Source: Hirschia sp964342355 (GTDB taxonomy: Bacteria; Pseudomonadota; Alphaproteobacteria; Caulobacterales; Hyphomonadaceae). Taken from it: DNA of 64,000 nucleotides. The translations under genes were made by a program, and so were the position numbers. Location: contig CAYFFG010000018.1 in NCBI GenBank assembly GCA_964342355.1, forward strand, positions 1 through 64,000. Reading direction: 5' to 3'. Positions 33,803 to 41,861 of the stretch are shown piece after piece. Under the pieces are notes generated by a model, which was not told the DNA's origin, ran no database searches, and worked only from the letters and a program-made list of their open reading frames with translations. Position 1 is the stretch's first letter. Every line of letters begins with the position of its first letter.

Positions 33803-33967
33803 CGCACGTCGCGGTTGGAACGGCTTCACACATGTTGGGACGAAACAGACCTTCCGCAGCGAAAGACCACAAGTCGAGCCTTTGCAGGCTCGGGATAGGG
33901 CACTTCACAGGCCATTCTTCGGAAGTTTTGTAATTGAAAACACTGAATAAACCCGTCAAAATTGAAA

Positions 33968-33998
33968 ACACCAGGTGGGGGCTCGCCCGACCTGGTGT
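33968..33998. terminator. Hairpin after virB11, possible terminator
   Basis: ACACCAGGT (33968-33976) pairs perfectly with ACCTGGTGT (33990-33998) around GGGGGCTCGCCCG. No long T run follows, so it would be a weak or factor-assisted terminator. Two copies of AATTGAAAACAC lie just upstream (about 33932 and 33960). Confidence 0.5.
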
Positions 33999-34074
33999 CT
34001 TAATCTGATGTCGACGGCGCATAGCAAAGCCAGTGGGGCCAGTTCGACTGCTCTGAAGGATATGTACCCCTGCT

Positions 34075-35145
34075 ATGGCCGAGAGTCAAGTTCCATACCC
34101 GTACGATGCAGAAACGATCCGTTCACTCAAGGCATCGCTTTCGGAGCCTCGCTTCGCGACCTATCTCAGCAAAGCGGGCGGAAACGAAACCTTGGCGTTC
34201 AACCTGTATCTTTACAATGCAAGGCTTGCAAAATCGTTCTTATTCCCCTTGAGCGTGGCGGAGGTGACCTTGCGCAATGCTGTAGATAACATCCTACTGA
34301 AGGTCTACGGCGCAACATGGCACCAAGATGACTACTTTCGCGACAACGTTCTTACACCAGAAAGCCTCGGCGCTTTGGACAAAGCGATAGAGCGAGCCCG
34401 ATCCAACGAACGAGGCAAAGTGATAGCAGAGTTGACCTTTGATTTCTGGTCCAACCTATTTCGCAACGAGTACGCACACCTTTGGCGAACCAAGGCCAAT
34501 ATCGCGTTTCCTGGCTTGTCCCGCGGCGAGGGGCGCCATGAAATCCAGTTGCTTGCAAGAGAAATCAACCGGTTCAGAAACAGAATCGCACATCACGAGC
34601 CCATCTTGGACATGAACGTCCCCGATCTGTACTCGAAAATCATCAAGTTGGTGGAGCTTCGATGCAAAGCCACAGCCAATTGGATGCGGCATCACTCGAC
34701 AATAAATATCGTAATGCGCTCTCGACCCAATCTGGCGGGGTCCGCACCGGTCTCGTTGGCGAGCAGAGCAGACAAAAGGTTTATGATAGTTGAGAGAAAC
34801 AACAAGTTGGTAGAGTTCGCGGGCGAGCAGTTACAGAGCAGTGCTGCCTTCGTTTGTGTGGAAGATGGCGGCGTTGTTGGGGCGATCACACACCATCAGC
34901 TAGCGAATTACCTGACTGCCAAAGCAGCCGAATTGGACGGCTTGATCGATCTGAACGACCATACAATAGCTGACATTCTGGCTGATCCCGTAATCTCTGA
35001 TGGATTTCGCCCTGTGCCCGCACAATCATCCTTCTTCGACGCAATTAAGATTCTGAAGGAACCCAAAACTCGGGTTGTCGTTGCCATCGACTCGACGAAT
35101 GGGGCACCTGTTGGTGTGGTACTGCGGGCCCACAGACGGTACTAG
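34075..35145 (+). CDS. Abi-like HEPN protein with C-terminal CBS-like domain
   Basis: A 356-residue protein. The first 200 residues match the Abi_2/AbiD-F type layout: YLYNARLAKSFLFPLSVAEV, DFWSNLFRNEYAHLW, and INRFRNRIAHHEPI, whose R168-N...H173 fits the HEPN ribonuclease motif. Residues 225-356 look like a pair of CBS-type motifs (FVCVEDGGVVGAITHHQLAN and TRVVVAIDSTNGAPVGVVL), which often bind nucleotides. An RNase switched by a nucleotide would fit abortive infection. It lies alone between virB11 and the convergent virD4, outside the transfer operons. The function is inferred from motifs. Confidence 0.7.
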   Translation: MAESQVPYPYDAETIRSLKASLSEPRFATYLSKAGGNETLAFNLYLYNARLAKSFLFPLSVAEVTLRNAVDNILLKVYGATWHQDDYFRDNVLTPESLGALDKAIERARSNERGKVIAELTFDFWSNLFRNEYAHLWRTKANIAFPGLSRGEGRHEIQLLAREINRFRNRIAHHEPILDMNVPDLYSKIIKLVELRCKATANWMRHHSTINIVMRSRPNLAGSAPVSLASRADKRFMIVERNNKLVEFAGEQLQSSAAFVCVEDGGVVGAITHHQLANYLTAKAAELDGLIDLNDHTIADILADPVISDGFRPVPAQSSFFDAIKILKEPKTRVVVAIDSTNGAPVGVVLRAHRRY

Positions 35146-35187
35146 AAATGTCATTTGATTGTTCGCTGTTTCAACCGCAGCTTTTGT

Positions 35188-37086
35188 CTACTCCCCCAAC
35201 AAGTCCTCAACGAAACTCTCCTGCCGATCCAACACCTGTTCCCACTCCGGCGGCACCCCATCGTCACGGTCCATCTCCTCCGGTCTGAAATCTTCAGCAT
35301 CGGGTTTCGCCGCCACCGCCCGCATCGCGCGCGCTTGTCGCCGCCGTGACCTCAATGTGCTGCCTGACTCATCCTCAACATCTTCACCGTCATCGCCTCC
35401 ATCGATCCAAGGCCCCACTCCCTCCACACTCGGCGGATATGGGTAATCCCTGCTCTCCTGCCGCTCGGCCATCCCCTTGAACAACGGATCATCGTAATAC
35501 TTGATCCGCTGCGCCTTGATCGGATGTTGGGGCGAGGCAAGGACGATCACCTCATCCGGATCGAGCAGCCGTGCCTCGGTTTCCGAGAGCAGCGGTCGTT
35601 CCTCCAACCGCGCACTGGTCGAGGTCGCGCCGAGGATCCCCTTGTTGCGCCCATACATGCGCGTGACCGCCTCGCGCGTAGTGCTGCCAACCGCCGCCGA
35701 CACCTCCCGTACCGTGCGCTGATCTCTGGGTGTGATGTAGAGCTTGAGCCCTGCCCCGTTTTCGAGACTCTCACGGCCTTCCGATCCGTAGATACGGTCC
35801 AATGCCGCCAGTGACTGCGCAATCATGGCCACGCGCCCGCCATAGCTCGCAAGTGAATGGATCGCACGCTCCAAATAGGGCATTGCGCCCATTTGCTGGA
35901 ATTCATCGATCATCATCATTACCGGCCAGGGTTCATCCGGGTCCGGCTCGTTCAGACGCAGACTGGCGATGAGATCGGCAAACATGAGACGCAGAAGCGG
36001 CGCCAGCGTCGCGATATGATCCTCGGAGACGACGATGTAAAGCGAATGTGGTTTGCGCCGGAACTGGCCAAAGTCGAAATCGCTGGCCTCGGTCGCCGAG
36101 CGCACCGCCGGGTTGTCCCATTGCTTGAGGCCGGCGGTCATCAGGGCCTGGATGTTCGAGGTCAGAAGCCGCGAGGAGGCGCTCGCCGCATTGGTCCAGA
36201 GCTCGCGAACCACCTCTTCCTTCGCCTGTTCGGCGTAGGCGCTGTACTGGGCGTTCTTGTAATCCCCTGCCGAGACGATCTTGTTGACCTCGCCCAGGGT
36301 CGGTGTACCGCGCTGGATCGCGAGCAGACAAGCGGCCACGAAGATCGACTTGCCGGCCTCGGAGAAGGTGTCGAGGGTCTTGTTGTCCTTGTCGAGGAAG
36401 AGATCGGCCAGGATCGACACTTCGGTGAACTGCTGCGCGAAACTGGGGTAGGCCGCGATCCGAGCGAGCGGATTGTAGCGATGCGTGCTGTTGGCCCAGT
36501 CAAACGGGCTGAACCGGAACACCTCATCGCCATTGAGCGCCCTGAGCCGCGAGGTCTTGTCGAAATTCTCGCCCTTGACGTCGAGCACCACGACCGAGCC
36601 CTCGAAGGAGAGAAGGTTCGGGATCACGAAACCTACGCCCTTACCGGCCCGGGTCGGGGCCACCATCATCACATGCGGGATTTCAGTCGAGGATATGAAA
36701 TCAGCCTTGGATTTCGGCTTGCCGAGCTTGCCGCAAACAAAACCCTTGCCGGGACCTTGCAGCATACCGTTCTTTCGAAGCTCCGCCTTGGTCTGCCAAT
36801 GGGCAGAGCCGTAGTCATCCTGCTCACGTTTCCAGGTCCAGGCGGCGGCGAGAACGCCAAGCCCAAGCGCACCGAACCCGACAGCGCCAAACGCCACCTT
36901 GAAGGCTTCTGGATGCGCGAGGCGCAATCCCGCCCCGGCACGCCAGACGGCAAACATATCGAACTGGCCAAAACCGGTGCGCAGCGCCAGCGCCAGGTAG
37001 AAGCTGGCGACGATGGTGCCAAGCAAAGTGCCACAGATCAGACCGAAGGGCACTGCGGCCCAGAGAGGAATGGGTTTCATGGGCAA
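35188..37086 (-). CDS. virD4: VirD4/TraG-type coupling protein
   Basis: A 632-residue inner-membrane ATPase that delivers the relaxase-DNA complex to the VirB channel. Two N-terminal membrane segments (LWAAVPFGLICGTLLGTIVA and FGAVGFGALGLGVLAAAWTW) precede Walker A (VAPTRAGKGVGFVIPNLL, about residues 142-159). WPVMMMIDEFQQMGAMPYLE carries Walker B, and GGRVAMIAQSLAALD follows. The C-terminus is acidic. It starts 8 bp after the relaxase gene and is transcribed with it, convergent with the Abi-like gene. Confidence 0.93.
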   Translation of the reverse strand: MPMKPIPLWAAVPFGLICGTLLGTIVASFYLALALRTGFGQFDMFAVWRAGAGLRLAHPEAFKVAFGAVGFGALGLGVLAAAWTWKREQDDYGSAHWQTKAELRKNGMLQGPGKGFVCGKLGKPKSKADFISSTEIPHVMMVAPTRAGKGVGFVIPNLLSFEGSVVVLDVKGENFDKTSRLRALNGDEVFRFSPFDWANSTHRYNPLARIAAYPSFAQQFTEVSILADLFLDKDNKTLDTFSEAGKSIFVAACLLAIQRGTPTLGEVNKIVSAGDYKNAQYSAYAEQAKEEVVRELWTNAASASSRLLTSNIQALMTAGLKQWDNPAVRSATEASDFDFGQFRRKPHSLYIVVSEDHIATLAPLLRLMFADLIASLRLNEPDPDEPWPVMMMIDEFQQMGAMPYLERAIHSLASYGGRVAMIAQSLAALDRIYGSEGRESLENGAGLKLYITPRDQRTVREVSAAVGSTTREAVTRMYGRNKGILGATSTSARLEERPLLSETEARLLDPDEVIVLASPQHPIKAQRIKYYDDPLFKGMAERQESRDYPYPPSVEGVGPWIDGGDDGEDVEDESGSTLRSRRRQARAMRAVAAKPDAEDFRPEEMDRDDGVPPEWEQVLDRQESFVEDLLGE

Positions 37087-37094
37087 TGCTCCGA

Positions 37095-39011
37095 TCAGAA
37101 GGACATGTCGTCGTCGAGATCGCGCCCAAGGTCCCGGCCTCGGGACTGCTCAGCTTCCATCTGCCGAGCCACCTCCGTCACCTTGCCCTGTTGCAGGGCG
37201 GCGGCACGGTCGGTGAACACCTGATCGCCGGTTTCCTCATGGGTCATTTCGAGGAATTCCTGCGTCACGGTGATCTGGTCGATCTTACCGGGCAATGCAT
37301 TTTCCAGCACTGCAAAATTACCGCGCCGCAACTCGGCCAGGCCTTCCTCGCCCAGCTCCTTGAAGAGCTCGGCCTGCAAGGACCGTTCAACCACCTCTTC
37401 CTGTTCCTCGGTGAGCCTGCCCTCTTTCAGCATATCCGCGAGTTCCTGCAGATAGGTGTTGGGTCCCCGGTCGGCATCGTCCACGAGCGAGAGGTCATGC
37501 CCATCCTCAGCATTGAGCCCCGCCCCGACAGGAATGCCCATCTGCTTTGCCCGCTCCATGATACGGTCCATCACGCCATCGACCTTCGCGAGCGCGGCAT
37601 CGAGCTGGTCGTCATTGGCGGTCTCAACAGTGAGACCGTCCTTCGCCAATACCGCCCCCATGTCCCGCTCGACCCAATCCTGCGCCAGCCCGTAGTTCGT
37701 GGTGCCGCCCGAGACGATGCGGGCGGTGAGATCATCACCGTCAATCCCGGCTTCGCGCGCATCAGACAGGATGCCCTCCAGACCTTCATCCTGCCCGGAA
37801 TGCAACGCTTCGATCAAACGCGCATCCCCTGCCCCCGGTGGATAGGGCTCTGCCAGGTCGCGCGCAAACCGCGCCCGAAGATCGGGGTCCGGTACCATCT
37901 GCGACAGATCACGGATGATCGGTGCGGCTTTCACTTCGAAGCTGGCGCGTGCCTCACCGTCCAATTCTTCGGCCTTGAGCCGCAAGGCCTCGATGGTGCG
38001 CTCGGAATACTCGATCGCATCCCCGACGGTCTGGATATCCTTCATGTCAATCTCTCCTGCGGTGAACTGGTGAACGGTATTGGTGCCAAGGCCCTTGGCC
38101 ATGGCCCGCACAGCACGCGCCAGATGGCGCTGATCCATGCGATCCAGAAGGTCGGCAAACTTGGCATAGTCCTTGGCAAAGCCCACGACCTGGGCCTGGG
38201 CGATGGCGGATTCCTCCGGCGTCATCGCGATTTCGCGCGGCAGACGCGCCTCTTCCTTGGCCCGGTAGATTTCTTCGATGCCGGGGGCCTTGGCGAAGAT
38301 GCCGCGCTCGAGCCGGGTGGTGGCATCCAGCATCACGCCATAGCCCTCTGCGATCTCCGCCTGCTTCTCGCGCATGAGTTGGGGCGACATTACCCCCTCA
38401 GCCCAGCAGGAGAACCAGGTCCCCTGCTCCCGACCACGATTGTTCAGAACGATATGGGCGTGGCGGTGTGCGCGGTCGTCATGGACCGCCAACACGTAAT
38501 CCCACTGGTCGCCATATTCGCCGCTCTCGAAGAAATGCTCCGCCCAGTCGAGCGCGATATCGCGGACCTTCTCGGTGCTGACATCCGTGGGGAAGGACAG
38601 AAGCATATGAGAGGTGAAGCCTAGCTTCGTCGTGCCCCGCCAGGTCTCGGCCCAGGCGTCGATGATCTCGTCCTTCTGCTCGCCCGTCAAAACCGCTGCT
38701 TCGTCCAGCGGGTTGGTCATCGTCGAATAGGTGAAGACCGCCTTGTCGTTGATGTAGGAGAGTTGGTTGCCGAGAGATGCCCGCGTCTTGCACCCCCCTG
38801 CCCTGATCCGCTTGAACACAGCCGCCCGGCTTTGACCGGATGCCGCCTTGGCGATGTTGCGGACCGAGAGCCGTCCAACCCGCGCGTAGCTGCGCCCCTG
38901 TCGACGACCCGCCAGCCGCGCATCAATCCGGGCTTGGGCCTTGCCCCGGATGCGCTCGTCCTCCCAGAGACGCCCCATGACCGAGGTGTAGAGGGAGAGC
39001 GGATCAGCCAT
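37095..39011 (-). CDS. Conjugative relaxase (VirD2/MOBP-like)
   Basis: A 638-residue relaxase that nicks oriT and pilots the strand. The nuclease domain is N-terminal: Tyr86 in LGNQLSYINDKAVF is the candidate nicking residue. WDYVLAVHDDRAHRHAHIVL (residues 170-189) holds the metal-binding histidines (His177, His182, His184, His186). The rest is helical and acidic, with no helicase motifs, and ends in RGRDLGRDLDDDMSF, a possible secretion signal. ATG 39011 overlaps the upstream gene by eight bases and is preferred over a longer frame starting at 39077. Confidence 0.9.
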   Translation of the reverse strand: MADPLSLYTSVMGRLWEDERIRGKAQARIDARLAGRRQGRSYARVGRLSVRNIAKAASGQSRAAVFKRIRAGGCKTRASLGNQLSYINDKAVFTYSTMTNPLDEAAVLTGEQKDEIIDAWAETWRGTTKLGFTSHMLLSFPTDVSTEKVRDIALDWAEHFFESGEYGDQWDYVLAVHDDRAHRHAHIVLNNRGREQGTWFSCWAEGVMSPQLMREKQAEIAEGYGVMLDATTRLERGIFAKAPGIEEIYRAKEEARLPREIAMTPEESAIAQAQVVGFAKDYAKFADLLDRMDQRHLARAVRAMAKGLGTNTVHQFTAGEIDMKDIQTVGDAIEYSERTIEALRLKAEELDGEARASFEVKAAPIIRDLSQMVPDPDLRARFARDLAEPYPPGAGDARLIEALHSGQDEGLEGILSDAREAGIDGDDLTARIVSGGTTNYGLAQDWVERDMGAVLAKDGLTVETANDDQLDAALAKVDGVMDRIMERAKQMGIPVGAGLNAEDGHDLSLVDDADRGPNTYLQELADMLKEGRLTEEQEEVVERSLQAELFKELGEEGLAELRRGNFAVLENALPGKIDQITVTQEFLEMTHEETGDQVFTDRAAALQQGKVTEVARQMEAEQSRGRDLGRDLDDDMSF

Positions 39012-39588
39012 GGGAAGCACCCAAAGCGGTACGCTCCACTTCGTCAGCTTCAACCACATCCGGCAGCCCAGATCCACGCTGCACTTGTGCCAGATCCTTC
39101 ATCGCACCGATCTCGCGGGTCATCTTCTGAGCCAGCTCGACCAGCTCAGAAACCAGGGCTCGATCTTCGTCCGTTAGCACCAACCGTCCTCGCCGCACCG
39201 ACTTGGCCAGCGCCATCCCGGCATCGGTCAGATCTCTTGATTGATGCCAGACCTCGACAAACCCATCGAGCCGATCTGCGGTCACATCCATGAATCCACA
39301 GCGCGCTCGCACCACCGCTTTCAGCGCCTGGCTGCGATTGGCGAAACCTCGCGCCCGCCAATCCGCATCGAAAGCAGAAAGCTCGGATAGAAAAGCGCGA
39401 AAGGTGACAACCTCGGAAGGATCGCGGACCGCGATACCCTCGCCGATCTCCTCCTTTGCAAGCCGCAAAACATGCCGCGCCGACACACCGAACTCCGCCG
39501 ACAAATCTTGGGCTGCCTCGCCAGCCTGGAACCGCCGAGCGATCTCGATCCGTTGTTCGATCGTCAGGTTTTTGCGCGAACGCTTCAC
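39004..39588 (-). CDS. Relaxosome accessory/DNA-binding protein
   Basis: A protein of about 194 residues directly upstream of, and coupled to, the relaxase gene. The N-terminus holds a helix-turn-helix (EQRIEIARRFQAGEAAQDLSAEFGVSARHVLRLA in sense; quoted in two parts: AEFGVSARHVLRLAKEE). The middle block ANRSQALKAVVRARCGFMDV resembles MobC/VirD1-type ribbon proteins. GTG 39588 follows GAGGGGTCTGAA, a good ribosome site. An ATG at 39636 would add 16 residues. It probably binds oriT and its own promoter. Confidence 0.72.
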   Translation of the reverse strand: MKRSRKNLTIEQRIEIARRFQAGEAAQDLSAEFGVSARHVLRLAKEEIGEGIAVRDPSEVVTFRAFLSELSAFDADWRARGFANRSQALKAVVRARCGFMDVTADRLDGFVEVWHQSRDLTDAGMALAKSVRRGRLVLTDEDRALVSELVELAQKMTREIGAMKDLAQVQRGSGLPDVVEADEVERTALGASHG

Positions 39589-39896
39589 TTCAGACCCCTC
39601 GGACAAAATGTGTATACATTTGCCATATCCTGCCAATGTCTCTCCTTACTACGTTTTATATATTTCATACCTTAATGTCAATTCGTCTTTAGCAGCAACA
39701 TGGCGAGTCTGGGAGTCGAATGAGCGTTTCAGAATACCCTCATGTTCCAATTTTGCTGACCGAATTGGCCTTGGTTCGCTTGGGAGTTACGCAGATTCAG
39801 AAGCCACCGGCTCTGTCTGAGGCACGTGGAAACTGGGGGCAACAGACGCAGAAAAGGCCACCCGAAACGGGTGGCCTTGTAGGTTTCAGGTGTCGT
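39589..39896. other. Intergenic region upstream of the relaxase operon, oriT candidate
   Basis: About 300 bp with no gene. On the minus strand TTGACA (39676-39681) and TATAAA (39655-39660) form a promoter for the relaxase operon. A 16-bp imperfect palindrome (39606-39621, AAATGTGT/ATACATTT) lies next to the start and could bind the accessory protein. oriT is expected here from gene order, but I could not identify the nick site. The right part holds the terminator at 39854-39878. Confidence 0.45.
39854..39878 (-). terminator. Rho-independent terminator of the small-gene operon
   Basis: AAGGCCACCCG and CGGGTGGCCTT form an 11-bp perfect stem around AAA. On the minus strand the stem is followed by TTC. 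It ends the operon of small genes 39897-40751, 19 bp after the last stop. Confidence 0.75.
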
Positions 39897-40124
39897 TCAG
39901 GCGATGGCCCCATCATGATCGGTCAGCACCATGCCTTCCGTGACACCGACAAAGAGCGGGGTGATCCGGTACTCGTCCTCGTCGCTTTCAGGCGACGTCA
40001 CGGCCACGATTGCCACTGCCGGCGCGCCATTTAGAAAACAGGAGAAGAGCGCGAAATTGTCGTGCTCTCCCGAAGTCAGCGCCTCGAAGGCGCTGATGTG
40101 TTCGGGGCGAATGTTGGTGCTCAT
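39897..40124 (-). CDS. Small conserved plasmid protein
   Basis: A 75-residue soluble protein (starts MSTNIRPEHISAFEALTSGE) with a possible short beta-sheet fold (FALFSCFLNGAPAVAIVAVT). The start overlaps the preceding stop by ATGA. It is the last gene of a three-gene cluster that ends in a strong terminator. I know similar unnamed proteins on alphaproteobacterial plasmids but no function. Confidence 0.6.
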   Translation of the reverse strand: MSTNIRPEHISAFEALTSGEHDNFALFSCFLNGAPAVAIVAVTSPESDEDEYRITPLFVGVTEGMVLTDHDGAIA

Positions 40125-40480
40125 GTGACGATTCCTCCGGCTCCGCGGGCGCGTTCGGCATAGCTGCTGAGCGGTGCGTCAGATTTGAAATGGAGGTCCC
40201 GCTCGATCGGTAGGCCAAGACGGCCGCGATGCGCCTTGAGAACGCTGAGCCGAACTGAACCCAGTTCGGGATAACCAAAACCGAGATCGCAGAGACCGAA
40301 GGCGACGTCCTCGTCTTCGGGATCGGCTTCGCTCAGGAGCCAGGTGGCTCCACCGTCGGGGGTGAAGAGCTTGACCACCGGGTGATGGTCGACGGTGTCC
40401 TCGCCAGCTTCGATGCGGTCCTGGTTGGCGGGGCCATTGGCGGCCAGTTGGTCGAGGATGGGTTGAGGCAGAAGTTCCAT
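40121..40480 (-). CDS. DUF2958 domain protein
   Basis: A 119-residue protein matching the DUF2958 family: MELLPQPILDQLAANG at the start, then HHPVVKLFTPDGGATWLLSE, DEDVAFGLCDLGFGYPELGS and LGLPIERDLHF. The family occurs on plasmids and integrative elements near antirestriction and transfer genes; its role is unknown. ATG 40480 is used because the open frame upstream has no family similarity. Its stop overlaps the next gene by four bases. Confidence 0.8.
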   Translation of the reverse strand: MELLPQPILDQLAANGPANQDRIEAGEDTVDHHPVVKLFTPDGGATWLLSEADPEDEDVAFGLCDLGFGYPELGSVRLSVLKAHRGRLGLPIERDLHFKSDAPLSSYAERARGAGGIVT

Positions 40481-40550
40481 TGTGTCTGTCCTTCGTATGA
40501 GATGTCGGAGAGGTTTTGCGGGAGGGGCACGAGGCCCCTCCCCGGCTGGG

Positions 40551-40751
40551 TCACTCGGTGACCTGGACGTCGTCGCTGTCGGGCTTAGGTTCGAAGAGGA
40601 CGAGCTCGCCATTCACCGGGGTTGCGAAGAGCTGGATGGTCATGAAGGACTTGGCGCCTTCGTTCTGCGGGAAGGCGACGCCCACCTTGTGGAAGCGGGT
40701 TTTGCCATCCTTGCCGGTGTCGGGGGTGGTGACGGTGTAGTACTTGGTCAT
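40551..40751 (-). CDS. Small conserved plasmid protein
   Basis: A 66-residue protein (MTKYYTVTTPDTGKDGKTRF...) with a strand-rich pattern, PQNEGAKSFMTIQLFATPVN and an acidic C-terminus. ATG 40751 follows GGAGAACCGAT. It is the first gene of the 39.9-40.75 kb cluster and is preceded by a long structured leader (40787-40926). The pattern of a short beta-rich protein resembles the DUF736-type proteins found beside these leaders, but I cannot assign it. Confidence 0.62.
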   Translation of the reverse strand: MTKYYTVTTPDTGKDGKTRFHKVGVAFPQNEGAKSFMTIQLFATPVNGELVLFEPKPDSDDVQVTE

Positions 40752-40786
40752 ATCGGTTCTCCTTCGTTTTCGATGCAAACGAGAGA

Positions 40787-40926
40787 CCGTGACCGTCCGG
40801 ACCGGCTGTCAGGCTGAACTTTGGCTCGCGAGGAATGGCCGCGTCAGCGGACAGGGGAAAGTTCTGCTTGAAGGGGGTGGCTGAAAGCCGCTCCCGGCAG
40901 ACGGGCCAGGTCACGGAGATTGCATC
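40787..40926 (-). ncRNA. Candidate structured leader RNA before the small-gene operon
   Basis: Outer arms CCGTGACC (40787-40794) and GGTCACGG (40919-40926) enclose inner arms GAACTTT (40816-40822) and AAAGTTC (40858-40864). Between the inner arms lies GCGAGGAATG. The block is similar in sequence and layout to 49767-49816, where the inner stem is changed on both sides. It sits 36 nt before the start of the gene ending at 40551. The rest of the 40927-41084 gap shows nothing. Confidence 0.45.
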
Positions 40927-41084
40927 AGGAAGAAAACGAGAGGGGAACAGAGGTGGCCAGGCTGCGTGCCGATCACGCCGGACCGCAAGAGAGCTGGATA
41001 CGTTCACGATGGTTGACGCCTGAAGTTGGATGAACCTGCCACGACCGGAATGACATTTCCCCGCGCAACCTGATATGGCGGGGC

Positions 41085-41810
41085 ATGATCAAGCTTCGAC
41101 CCATTGCCGACGACGACCCTGTCCTGGACCAGTCCCGACTACTTCAGGCCATGGAGCTCACCTTCGACTATGCCGACAGAAACGGCGGGATCGGACTAAC
41201 GCAGACTAAAGCCTTCAACCGGAAATTCGCGCACTGGATGGCCGAGAACTCGCCCTGGCCGGACTACAAGGCAGAAGAGCTTCTTCGATTGAACAAGGTC
41301 CTGAACGAGTGGGATGTCGCGCCGGCCATGGTCGTGCATGACCTCATGATCGTCATGAAGCTGGGTCGGCACGTGAAGGGCAAGTTTCAGGTCTCAAAGA
41401 AAGCCAGGGCTTTGGCCTCAAACCGCGGCGCCTTCTTTACCGACCTCGCCGAGACCTACCTCTTTCGCTACATTCACGCACGCACTGCCAGGTCCGAGTT
41501 CACGGCGCCGGGCAACTGGGACATCTTCCTCAACATCATCAATGTCGAGGCGGAGCAAGGCCTGACCGAGCCGCATCTGGTGAAGACGCTCTACGGCTTG
41601 GAAAAGCACGGCGTCTATGATCGGGAATACTACGATCACGCGGGGTTTCTGTTCACCCATGTATTGCGGCCCCTGAGCTGGATCGGGTTTCTGGCGGAGG
41701 CCAGTGATGGCGGCAAACGGTCCGAAAAGACCTATTGGAAGACGCCGCTTTGGCGCGCCTGTCTCGAGCTCAGCACCGATGACATAGTCGAAGCGGCGTC
41801 GCGGCACTGA
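41085..41810 (+). CDS. Conserved hypothetical protein, paralogue of the IS passenger
   Basis: A 241-residue soluble protein of unknown function, the same length as the product of 994-1719 and sharing NGGIGLTQTKAFNRKF, PGNWDIFLNIINVEA, LVKTLYGLE and YWKTPLWRACLEL. The two differ enough (perhaps 40-45% identical by eye) to have separated long ago. It is convergent with ArdC and is alone on its strand. No transposase accompanies this copy in the neighbourhood. A role in plasmid biology or stress cannot be told from the sequence. Confidence 0.65.
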   Translation: MIKLRPIADDDPVLDQSRLLQAMELTFDYADRNGGIGLTQTKAFNRKFAHWMAENSPWPDYKAEELLRLNKVLNEWDVAPAMVVHDLMIVMKLGRHVKGKFQVSKKARALASNRGAFFTDLAETYLFRYIHARTARSEFTAPGNWDIFLNIINVEAEQGLTEPHLVKTLYGLEKHGVYDREYYDHAGFLFTHVLRPLSWIGFLAEASDGGKRSEKTYWKTPLWRACLELSTDDIVEAASRH

Positions 41811-41861
41811 TGCCGCGCACTGAGGATTTCTATCGTTTTGCTTCCATGGTATTGAGGCCGC

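Noticed and set aside
35857..38624. Long plus-strand frames (up to 512 codons) in the virD4-relaxase region
   Set aside because: They are antisense to clear VirD4 and relaxase genes, have no family motifs and reflect GC-rich codon bias.
37095..39011. TraA/MobF relaxase-helicase
   Set aside because: The protein has no helicase motifs and its three-histidine motif follows the candidate tyrosine, which fits a VirD2/MOBP type.
40585..41007. 140-codon minus-strand frame in the leader region
   Set aside because: No ribosome site and no motif; the region is better explained as a leader with paired arms.
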